The notes: generated by a model not told the origin, from the sequence alone. A stretch of 12,601 bases of DNA from Gammaproteobacteria bacterium (GCA_024511045.1 JANEMG010000027.1:1-12601), one strand, 5' to 3'; counted from the first letter of the stretch, positions 1 through 7,900 are shown. Numbers and translations are program-made.

Positions 1-707
1 GAGGGGGGGGCATAAAGACACCATCAACCTTCGACTATAACGTGAAAGTGACCCGTACCGTCGTCGCCATGGCGCACGCCTGCGGGGTGTCGGTAGAGGG
101 CGAAATCGGCTGCCTGGGTTCATTGTAAAACGATTCCGACGGTGAAACATCCGTTGACCACGAGCGGCTGCTGACAGATCCCGACGAAGCGGTCGAGTTC
201 GTCAGGCAGACCCGGGTCGATGCCCTGGCCGTGGCCATCGGCACCAGTCATGGCGCCTATAAATTCAGCAAGCCGCCCAGCGGTGAAGTTTTGGTCATCA
301 GCCGCCTGAAAACACTGCAGCAGCGCCTGCCAGACACCCACTTCGTCATGCATGGTTCCAGTTCCGTGCCGCAGGAGTGGCTGAAAATCATCAATGATCA
401 TGGCGGAGCCATCCCCCAGACCTATGGCGTTCCGGTAGAGGAGATCGTCGAAGGCATCAAGTATGGCGTGCGCAAAGTCAACATCGACACGGACCTGCGC
501 ATGGCCTCGACAGGCGCCATTCGCCGCTACGTGGCCCAACCGGAAAATGCGGCCGACCTGGATGCGCGAAAGATCTACAAGGCAGCCAGGGACGCGATGC
601 AGGAACTCTGCCAGGCGCGTTACGAAGCCTTCGGCAGCGCCGGCCATGCCGGTAAAATCAAGCCCATTGCATTGGCCGAAATGGCGAAACGCTACCAGCA
701 GAATTGA
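1..707 (+). pseudogene. fba: Class II fructose-bisphosphate aldolase (CbbA-like), 5'-truncated by window edge, one in-frame stop
   Basis: This is the C-terminal part of a zinc-dependent class II aldolase, which interconverts fructose 1,6-bisphosphate with dihydroxyacetone phosphate and glyceraldehyde 3-phosphate in cytosolic glycolysis, gluconeogenesis or the Calvin cycle. The frame is open from base 3. It reads KTPSTFDYNVKVTR, then VSVEGEIGCLGSL, then a TAA at 126-128, and continues in the same frame with the metal- and substrate-binding blocks GTSHGAYKF (240-266), HGSSSVPQEW (351-380) and KVNIDTDLR (474-500), ending at TGA 705-707. From memory of the family, Glu normally follows GSL, so GAA to TAA is the simplest explanation. 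The following acidic, Gly-rich loop also looks about ten residues shorter than usual. An internal start at ATG 231 would lack half the barrel. The call is secure; whether the stop is real or a read error is open. Confidence 0.85.
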
Positions 708-919
708 TGTGCCCTGCTGAAGTCACTGATGTCTTGTCATCCCGACGACAGGAGGGATCCTGATGGGCCATGCTGAGGCGTTGAAGATTTCCCCCGTTGA
801 CAGAAATGACACAGGAATCGAACATTCCGGCAAGGATAGGCAGAATTGTTACAATATCCGTTCATGAATCCGCAGTCATGCTGATTTATACGGGCAGTGA
901 TTTCTGCCAACCTTGCGTC
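708..919. other. Intergenic stretch without a recognisable gene
   Basis: Together with the repeats up to 1118 this forms a gap of about 410 bases between fba and proA. I see no convincing coding frame or RNA gene. It contains one copy of a 26-base degenerate repeat (876-901). A perfect -35 hexamer TTGACA occurs at 797-802, but no good -10 lies at the right distance. No terminator with a U-tract follows fba. Confidence 0.5.
876..901 (+). repeat. Copy A of a 26-bp dispersed near-repeat
   Basis: These 26 bases match 8446-8471 at 22 positions; the differences are at 883, 888, 889 and 897. The shared core is TCATGCT, then ATTT, then ACGGGCA, then TGAT. Both copies are intergenic, on the same strand and downstream of a coding end. 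It may belong to a dispersed repeat family, but two imperfect copies could still be coincidence. Confidence 0.35.
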
Positions 920-1063
920 GTAACTACTCACCCATAGTAAAAGAGGCTCCTATGGGTGGTCTGTTCCGGAAGACGCCGTGAATACATCCCTGTAGGCTTG
1001 ACTTTGGCATCCCTGCCAAAGACACTTCCTCCACAGACCACCCATAGGAGCCCAAGTAGTTAC
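920..1063. repeat. MITE-like nested inverted-repeat element
   Basis: The outer arms GTAACTACT (920-928) and AGTAGTTAC (1055-1063) are perfect 9-bp inverted repeats. Inside them, 945-964 and 1033-1052 are perfect 20-bp inverted repeats of each other. The centre holds two more hairpins with the same TCCC loop: TACA/TGTA (983-986, 991-994) and CTTTGGCA/TGCCAAAG (1002-1009, 1014-1021). There is no open frame. The size of 144 bp, the terminal arms and the lack of coding capacity fit a non-autonomous miniature element or a structured intergenic repeat of the kind seen in many copies in methylotroph and sulfur-oxidiser genomes (recollection, not checked). No clear target-site duplication is visible. 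It lies directly upstream of proA and could affect its transcript. Confidence 0.75.
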
Positions 1064-1072
1064 CTTGTGTCT

Positions 1073-1112
1073 ACCTAAACACATCCAGCATCACCTAAAC
1101 ACATCCAGCATC
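1073..1112 (+). repeat. Perfect 20-bp tandem duplication before proA
   Basis: The unit ACCTAAACACATCCAGCATC occurs at 1073-1092 and again at 1093-1112 with no mismatch and no spacer. The second copy ends six bases before the preferred proA start ATG at 1119. The identity suggests a recent slippage duplication. It lengthens the proA leader and creates an in-frame upstream TTG at 1065, which would add 18 residues unlike any ProA N-terminus I know. Confidence 0.85.
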
Positions 1113-1118
1113 GAGAAT

Positions 1119-2372
1119 ATGAGCATCAATACTGTTGAAGTCATTGCCAGGCAAAGCCGTCTTGTGGCGCATCAATTGGCATCGACGCCCGAATCACTGC
1201 GCAATCTTGCCCTGTCGAAAATGGCTGAAGCGCTGCAATCGGTCAGACAGCAGGTCCTGGAGACCAGTGCCCTGGAAGTCGCCAGGGCCCGCCGGGAAGG
1301 ACAGTCGGAGGCAATGGTCAAACGCCTGACCATCGACGACAAAGCCTTTCAGTACATGCTCGACAGATTGCGAAAAGTGGCGCAGCGCCCAGACCCGTTG
1401 CATCGTGTCCTGCAAGGCCATACCAACCCAGCTGGGCTGCGGGTGTACAAAAAATCCGTGCCCTTGGGAGTCATCGGCATCATTTACGAATCGCGGCCCA
1501 ATGTCACCACCGATGCCGCCGGCGTCTGTATAAAAAGCGGTAATGCGGTCATCCTGCGCGGCGGATCGGAAGCGCTGCAGACCAATACCCTGCTGACCGA
1601 CGCCATGATCGAGGGCGCCAACGATGCCGGTCTGCCGCAGCATGCCATACAGATCATTCGCCTGCCGGGTCATGAAGCCGTCGGTGAACTGCTGCAAATG
1701 GATGACTATGTGGACGTATTGATCCCCCGCGGCGGCAAAGGCCTGATCAAACGCATAGCCGAAGGCACCCGGATTCCGGTCATCAAGCATTTCGACGGTA
1801 TCTGCCATCTGTACATAGCGGAAGACGCCGACCCGGTGCAGGCGGTGGAGCTGGCCGTCAACTCCAAGTGTCAGAGCATCCAGGTGTGCAACGCACTGGA
1901 AACGCTGCTGGTCGATAAAAATTGTGCGGATCATCTGCTGCCGCCACTGCAAACGGCCTTTGCTGCGAACGCCATCGAACTGCGCGGCTGCGAAGCCACG
2001 CAAAAAATATTACCCGGCATCGCCCGGGCGACAGAAGAGGACTGGTATAGCGAATATCTGGCGCCGATTCTTTCTGTGAAAATCGTCGATGGCATCGCTG
2101 CGGCCATCGATCATATCAATCACTATGGCTCGGGACATACCGACGGCATCGTTACGCAGAGCCTGATCATGGCCCAGCAGTTTGAACAGCGGGTGGATTC
2201 GGCATCGGTATTGATCAATGCCTCGACGAGACTATCGGGCGGCAGCGACTATGGTCTGGGCTCGGTGGTCGGCATCAGCACGGACAAACTGCATGCCCGC
2301 GGCCCGGTCGGGCCCGACGAACTGACGACATACAAGTGGGTGGCCTATGGAAACGGCCATTTGCGGCGTTAG
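1119..2372 (+). CDS. proA: Gamma-glutamyl phosphate reductase
   Basis: ProA is a cytosolic enzyme that reduces gamma-glutamyl phosphate with NADPH to glutamate 5-semialdehyde, the second step of proline synthesis after ProB. From ATG 1119 the protein is 417 residues, the same length as the E. coli enzyme; starting at TTG 1065 would only add a tail made of the tandem repeat. The aldehyde-dehydrogenase fold is evident: PLGVIGIIYESRPNVT, then SGNAVILRGGSEA, then VLIPRGGKGLI, then the catalytic cysteine in VCNALETLLV (about residue 257), and the C-terminal block KLHARGPVGPDELTTYKW. The Shine-Dalgarno sequence is weak, with only GAG at 1113-1115. In many gammaproteobacteria proA is followed by nadD; here a cPGS-like gene follows 106 bases later. 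No proB is in the window. The frame is intact and the call is firm. Confidence 0.97.
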   Translation: MSINTVEVIARQSRLVAHQLASTPESLRNLALSKMAEALQSVRQQVLETSALEVARARREGQSEAMVKRLTIDDKAFQYMLDRLRKVAQRPDPLHRVLQGHTNPAGLRVYKKSVPLGVIGIIYESRPNVTTDAAGVCIKSGNAVILRGGSEALQTNTLLTDAMIEGANDAGLPQHAIQIIRLPGHEAVGELLQMDDYVDVLIPRGGKGLIKRIAEGTRIPVIKHFDGICHLYIAEDADPVQAVELAVNSKCQSIQVCNALETLLVDKNCADHLLPPLQTAFAANAIELRGCEATQKILPGIARATEEDWYSEYLAPILSVKIVDGIAAAIDHINHYGSGHTDGIVTQSLIMAQQFEQRVDSASVLINASTRLSGGSDYGLGSVVGISTDKLHARGPVGPDELTTYKWVAYGNGHLRR

Positions 2373-2443
2373 AACCCGATCAGATCTGCTGCGCCACTGC
2401 CATTTGTGCCTGGGCGCTGCTGATTGATTTTGGCTGAAAGCCA

Positions 2444-2472
2444 TTCAACAGGATCGCGTTTTCCTATAGAAT
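2444..2472 (+). promoter_or_regulatory. Possible sigma-70 promoter of the cPGS-like gene
   Basis: TAGAAT (2467-2472) matches the -10 consensus at five of six bases. TTCAAC (2444-2449), 17 bases upstream, matches the -35 at only three. A start site about seven bases after the -10 would fall near 2479, on the first candidate ATG. This implies either a leaderless transcript or use of the second ATG at 2500. Confidence 0.3.
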
Positions 2473-2478
2473 CGAAAC

Positions 2479-3821
2479 ATGGCTGAAACAGACAAAAGAA
2501 TGCGCATCGTCATCATGGGCGCGGCCGGGCGTGATTTTCACAATTTCAATACGGTGTACCGTAGCAATCCCAATTACAAAGTCGTCGCTTTCACCGCCTC
2601 CCAAATACCCGAGATCGCTGGCCGCAGCTATCCGGCTTCGCTGTCCGGCGACCTGTATCCCCAGGGTATTCCAATCGTCGAGGAAAAGGAACTTGCCGGT
2701 CTCATCCGGACCCGCAATATCGACCGGGTGATTTTTGCCTACAGCGATCTCTCTCATGCCGAGGTCATGCACAAGGCTTCGATTGTCCTTGCCAGCGGCG
2801 CCGATTTTTCATTTCTCGGCCCTCAACGGACCATGCTGCAAGCCAGGGTGCCTGTCATCGCCTGTTGCGCGGTGCGCACCGGTTGCGGAAAATCACAGGT
2901 GACCCAGTGGTTGTCCCGGCTGCTGAAAAATACCGCCTGAGAGTTGTCGTGATCCGCCACCCAATGCCCTATGGCGACCTGGAAAAACAGGCCGTGCAGC
3001 GATTTTCCAGCATGGCAGATTTCGACGCAGCCGACTGCACCATAGAAGAACGCGAGGAATATGAACCCCATATCGCCCTTGGCAATATCATCTATGCGGG
3101 TATCGATTACTCTGAAATCGTGGCGCGCGCGGAAAAAGAAGCCGATATCATCCTCTGGGATGGCGGGAACAACGATTTTTCCTTCATTCGCCCCGACCTG
3201 CACATAGTCCTGGTCGATCCACTTCGGCCGGGCAACGAAACCAGCCATCATCCGGGTGAAGCGGTATTGCGTATGGCGGATATCACCCTCGTCGTCAAAG
3301 TCAATTCCGCGGCCAACGCCGACATACAATCCGTTGCGGAAGCGGCGCGCAGAATAAATTCTGGTGCACCGGTCCTTTACGGTGCATCAATCGTGCAGCT
3401 GGAAAACCCGGAACTGGTGCGCAACAAACGGGTGCTCGTGGTTGAGGATGGGCCCACCATCACCCATGGCGGCATGTCCTATGGCGCGGGTTATGTCGCC
3501 GCCTGCCAGGCGCAGGCGGCGGAGATCATCGACCCCCGCCGTGTTGCTGCCGCCGAGATTGCACAAGTCTACACACAATATCCCCACATCGGCCATGTAT
3601 TGCCTGCCGTGGGATATCATCCGACCCAGCTTCAGGCCTTGAAGGAAACCATCGATGCCGCCGAGGCCGATGTCGTCATATCGGCGACACCCTGCGATCT
3701 GTCTGCAGTCATTGAAATTGACAAACCCGTGGTTCGCGCCCAGTACCAATTCGCGGAAGCCGGTGAACCAAGTCTTGCCCGCCATGTCGAAGCGTTCCTC
3801 AAGGAAAAAACATTGCTATAG
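2479..3821 (+). pseudogene. Cyclic 2,3-diphosphoglycerate synthetase-family protein (COG2403-type), frameshifted
   Basis: The archaeal cPGS founding members use ATP to cyclise 2,3-diphosphoglycerate into a solute; bacterial homologues are often annotated only as GTPases and their role is unclear. Two frames must be joined: 2479 to about 2928 carries MGAAGRDFHNFN and the nucleotide-binding AVRTGCGKS (residues 131-139), ending at TGA 2938-2940. The frame one base back, from about 2930, carries VVVIRHPMPYGDL, CTIEEREEYEPHI, ILWDGGNND (about residue 225) and VVEDGPTITHGGM, ending at 3821. One extra A in the A5 run 2926-2930 would give LLKKYRLRVVVIRHPM and a 447-residue protein, the usual family length. 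The heptamer here is G_AAA_AAT, not a canonical slip site. ATG 2500 (MRIVIMGAAGRDF) is an equally good start. The family call is firm from remembered motifs; the cause of the break is unknown. Confidence 0.85.
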
Positions 3822-3899
3822 TCTGAAATGAACCCCATAAAGGAATAAGGAAAGAGACATGTCTCATGCGCGCCAAGCTTCGTCAGAGAAACTGGGGGC

Positions 3900-3983
3900 G
3901 TTCATCCCCATCGTTTCCTTGATATGGCGGATATCCAGTTCTACTGACCAGCGTTGCTTGTAGAGGGCTTTAAATTCCGACTT
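3900..3983 (-). pseudogene. IS4-family transposase fragment (YREK region)
   Basis: Read on the - strand this stretch gives KSEFKALYKQRW followed by SVELDIRHIKETMGMN. It contains the IS4-family signature Y-(2)-R-(3)-E-(6)-K exactly: Tyr at 3960-3962, Arg at 3951-3953, the catalytic Glu at 3939-3941 and Lys at 3918-3920. The preceding frame meets a TGA within a few codons, and the sequence after MGMN no longer resembles the family, where a serine-cysteine-lysine block is expected. It is therefore a short relic truncated at both ends. No terminal inverted repeats are evident. It sits in the 580-base gap between the cPGS-like and ICMT-like genes with another mobile remnant, marking an old insertion hotspot. 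Confidence 0.7.
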
Positions 3984-4187
3984 GCAGGCTGCCCTCGACC
4001 TTTGTCAGGATAAATGCCCATCCAGGGCGGCCATTGACCGTCAATTCATCTCTGCCTGCAACGAAAACGGGTAGAGCAGAGAATAGACACAACGCCCCCG
4101 CAGGCCAAGCCTGACTGTTGCCGCCCCTTTCGTCTGACGGTGCCTCATTAGCCCAGCCATCGCCGCATTGGCCAGTCCTCCCTCATC

Positions 4188-4220
4188 GAACCGTGCATTC
4201 GGTTTTCCCCTACACGGCTT
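4188..4220 (-). other. Decayed group II intron domain V-like hairpin
   Basis: On the - strand the arms AGCCGTG (4219-4213) and CACGGTT (4195-4189) pair over seven bases with a G-U wobble at the second pair, as in group II intron domain V with its AGC triad. The wobble exists only in RNA read from the - strand, which fixes the orientation. The upper stem around GGAAAACC is eroded. Translated, the surroundings give KPxxGKPxARFDEGG, a peptide I remember from spurious proteins over such introns. No maturase is present, so this would be only a 3' relic. The IS4 fragment lies about 200 bases further along the same strand, in the position of a 3' exon. A different structured mobile repeat is possible. 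Confidence 0.45.
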
Positions 4221-4393
4221 TTCGATGTTCTTCACTCCAAGGCATACGGATAGCCGCTTCCAGCGCAATAATGCTAGAATGCCGGCTGCAAGGCATTGCC
4301 GCTTCATTTCCTTAGAACTCATCATGGGCATGGATGTTTGCAGGAACAAAAACAATCAGTCAGAATCACAGCCCGGCAAAACAGACCGGCCGC

Positions 4394-4398
4394 AGGAG
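4394..4398 (+). promoter_or_regulatory. Shine-Dalgarno AGGAG fixing the ICMT-like start
   Basis: AGGAG lies six bases before ATG 4405 and selects that start over upstream in-frame codons such as ATG 4324. The extra leader from 4324 would be hydrophilic and unlike a family N-terminus, while 4405 begins directly with a hydrophobic segment. Confidence 0.7.
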
Positions 4399-4404
4399 TC
4401 CTAT

Positions 4405-4889
4405 ATGTTGATACGCGCGCTTCTCGCCTTCCTGCTGCTGCCGGGAATATTCGCCGGATTACTGCCATGGCTGATCGCTGAGCTCGACCCATGGAAAGGT
4501 GCTGCCCACTATACCGGGCTGATTTTTGCCGCCGCGGGATTGCTGATGCTGCTGCGCTGCGTAGGCGATTTCTACAGGAGCGGCCGCGGCACGCTCGCTC
4601 CCTGGAATCCACCAAAAAACTGGTCACCTGCGGCCTGTATCGGCGCAGCAGAAACCCCATGTACCTGGCCGTGCTGCTGATCATTGCCGGCTGGGGCATC
4701 GGCTATGCCTCACCGCTGTTGCTGGGCTATCTGTTCTTTGCCGCTGCCGTCTTCCATATGCGCATCATCACCCATGAAGAACCCTGGCTGGCGAGCCAGT
4801 TCCCCAGGCAATGGCCAGATTACGCCAACGGCGTTGCGCGTTGGCTGCCGGCTTTATCGCTCAAAGGTCGCGCAACGACTGGCAAATAA
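4405..4889 (+). pseudogene. ICMT/PEMT-like membrane methyltransferase, frame broken at an A6 slippery site
   Basis: This is a small integral membrane methyltransferase of the isoprenylcysteine carboxyl methyltransferase / phospholipid methyltransferase family, which uses S-adenosylmethionine; the bacterial substrate is usually unknown. The first frame (from 4405) gives two hydrophobic segments, LIRALLAFLLLPGIFAGLLPW and a second ending LLMLLRC, then DFYRSGRGTLAPWNPPK. The frame one base back supplies KKLVTCGLYRRSRNPMYLA, two more hydrophobic stretches and the C-terminal EEPWLASQF...WPDYANGVARWLP signature, stopping at TAA 4887-4889. The joined product is about 161 residues, normal for the family. 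The switch lies in CCA_CCA_AAA_AAC, where 4614-4620 is the canonical -1 heptamer A_AAA_AAC in the correct phase; one extra A would also repair it. mscK starts 58 bases downstream on the same strand. Substrate cannot be inferred. Confidence 0.8.
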
Positions 4890-4947
4890 TATCGCCAGTC
4901 CGGCAATCCATACTACAACCCACACTATCGCATTCATCGAAAACTCC

Positions 4948-7900
4948 ATGCCAAGAATCCGCAAAGATCTACCGACCGGCCTGCAAATTCAGCGTCTGCA
5001 AACGTTTCCCCTGTCATTGTTTCTGAGCTTTCTGCTGTTGTTTACAGTCTGCATGAACAGCGCCAATGCGGCGCAAGCCGGCAAGAAAACAAGTACGCTT
5101 CCCAAAGTCACCAAGCAACTCATTCAGGCGCAACTCGAGCAACTGGAAACGGCCACCGATCTGAATGACGAGATGAAGGCCCAGCTGACGGATCTGTACC
5201 GCAAGGCACTCTCCTATCTGGAAGCGAAAAGCTCCTACGATGAATCGGCCAGAACCTATCGCCATGCCAGGAAAACGGCCGACCAGGAAGCCCGCACTTT
5301 GCGAAAAAAAATGGAACGGGTCGCCAGCAAGCCGCCGGAAAAAGAATTGCGGGTTTCGGAAAAGAATCCGCTTCCTGAAATCGAGCAGCAGTTGTTCACG
5401 GAAAAATCCAATCTTTCTGCCGTTGAAGCCAAACTCGCCGATATCGAACAACAGTTACGCGCCCAGCAGGATCGACCTGCCACCATACAGCAGCGCCTCG
5501 TAGAAGCGAAAAAAAGCCAGGAACAATTCGCCAACGCCTTGAGTCTCCCGCCGTCTGGCAGCGAAACGGGCAAATTGCAGAATGCCAGGCGCTGGCTGCA
5601 GCAAGCGAAGACGATTGCCGTGCAGGCGGAAATACAGATGCTCGATCAGGAACTGCTCAGCCTGCCCATGCGCCTGGATCTGCTCAAGGCGCAGCGCGAC
5701 TATTATCAGCTCAATATCGAAAGGATCGGCGCCCGGGTGCAAATTCTCTCCAGGAACTGGTCAACAAGAAACGTCGTGCCGAGGCGGAAGAAACCCAGCG
5801 TGAAGTCGAAGGCAAGCACCCGCTCATCAAGCAGTATGCACAGCAGAATGCCCAGCTCAGCGAGGAGATCAAGAACCTGGCCGCCGAACTGGATAAAATT
5901 TCCGCCGCTGACTCCAACATGGCGCTGCAAACCAAACGCATTGCCGACGAGTTCAATCGCACCCGGCATAAGCTCAAACTGGCGGGATTCGATCAGGTAT
6001 TTGGTCAAATGCTGCTGGAACAGCGTCGTTCTCTGCCGGACTTCAAGGCGCTGCAGAAACAGGCTGAATCCAGAAGACAGCTGCTTTCGGAATCCGGGCT
6101 GCGTCAGATCCGTTATCAGGAGCAACTCAGGAAATTGCGCAGCAGGAACTATATAGACAGCCTCCCTGCCGATGAAATTCAGAAAATCCGCCCTTCCCTG
6201 GTGGAATTGGTCAAAACCAGGCGTTTGCTGCTCGACAAGGCCAACGAGTTGAACGAAAAATATTTTCGGGCGCTTGGCACACTGGATCTGGCGCAACGGG
6301 CACTCATCGACGCCGCGGTCGCCTATGACCATTTTCTGACCGAACGTCTGATCTGGATTCCCACACCCCCTCCTCCCAGCCTGGCCATGCTGCAGAAAAT
6401 CCCCAGCCAGCTGCTGAATTTTCTGGCCCTGCAGCAATGGCTCGATACCGGCAAAGCCTTCATTGTTGAAATCAGCCATTCACCTTTCTATCTGGTGTTC
6501 CTGGCATTGCTGGCGGCGATTCTGTGGCGGGAAAAACGTTTGCGGGAGATGCTCCTGGAAACCGGCAATAAAATCGTCAAGTTGAAAACCGACCGCTTCC
6601 GCTTCAGTATTTTCGCGCTGGTCATCACGCTGCTGCTGGCTGCGCCATGGCCGCTATTGCTGGCGGCAACCGGCTGGCAACTGCATCAGGCAGACATGAA
6701 TGCGTCGCTGGCGCTCGGCGCCGGCCTGCTATGGATCTGGAAGCCTCTTCTGTTCCTGCGGACTTTTTATTTTCTGTCTGTCCCCGGCGGTCTTGCGGCG
6801 GCCCATTTTCGCTGGCCCGACTGCAGCCTGCAGCTGCTGCGCAGGGACATTCGGAAATTCATGATCAGCTTCCTGCCCCTGGCATTTCTGGCGGTCACGG
6901 TCGTCAATTATGATATCAAGGCGCTGGGAGGTCGCCTGGGGCGCCTGCTGGTGACGCTTACCCAGTTGTTTCTGACCTACTTCTTCTATCGCCAGTTCAC
7001 AAACAAAAACAGCGCCCTGAATGAATTCATGAAGGTCTACCCGGACAGCATACTGGTGCGCTTTCGGGCGCTGTGGTTCGTCCTGACCGTCATTCTGACG
7101 CTGGTTCTGGCCGGCATCACGTTCGCCGGCTATGTCTATACAGGAGGCATCCTGACTGCCCGTCTTCTGGATTCATTGTGGTTTCTGCTGGGTCTTGTGA
7201 TCATCCAGCAACTGGCATTCCGCTGGCTGCTGCTGACCAGGAGGCGACTGGCTTTTCAGGAGGAATTGAAACGCCGTGAGGAGGAGCGCGCCGAACTTCT
7301 GGCAAAGCAGATGGAACCTGCAGAAGAGGATACTTCCGTGCTGCAGGTCGAAGAACCGAAAATCGACCTCACTTCCCTGAGTGACGACAGCCGTAAACTG
7401 CTGAATCTGACCATCGCCATCATTGGCACGCTGGGGCTCTATGTCATCTGGTCAGATCTTTTGCCGGCATTCAGCATTTTTGACACCGTGACCCTCTGGA
7501 GCTCCAGCGAGATCGTTGCCGGCGAGGAACAGCGGATTCCGATAACCCTGAAAGACCTGGGTATTGCCCTATTCATCGCGGCAATCACCATACTGGCCGC
7601 GAAACGGCTGCCGTCGCTGCTGGAGATCATCCTGCTGCAGCACCTGTCCCTGACCGCCGGAGACCGCTACACCATCAGAACGCTGACCAATTACTGCATC
7701 GTCGGCCTGGGCCTGATACTGTTTTTCAACACCCTGGGCGGCAACTGGGCGCAGATCAAATGGCTGTTCGCCGCCCTGGGCGTCGGCATCGGCTTCGGCC
7801 TACAGGAGATCGTCGCAAACTTCATCAGCGGTCTGATCATCCTCTTCGAACGCCCGATACGCGTCGGTGACGTGATCACGGTGGGCGATACCGATGGCAT

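Noticed and set aside
797..826. Perfect -35 hexamer TTGACA upstream of the inverted-repeat element
   Set aside because: At spacings of 16 to 18 the possible -10 hexamers match poorly (about three of six or fewer), and no gene follows closely.
1065..1118. TTG start 18 codons upstream of the proA ATG
   Set aside because: The extra residues are encoded by the 20-bp tandem repeat; ATG 1119 gives the standard 417-residue protein.
1194..2003. 269-codon frame on the - strand opposite proA
   Set aside because: Shadow of the conserved proA frame, with no domain and no ribosome-binding site.
4034..4044. 11-base palindrome TTGACCGTCAA in the mobile-debris region
   Set aside because: Too short and isolated to call an operator or recombination site.
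4041..4355. 104-codon - strand frame containing KPxxGKPxARFDEGG
   Set aside because: It appears to be a translation across a structured intron-like hairpin rather than a real protein; there is no domain or good start site.
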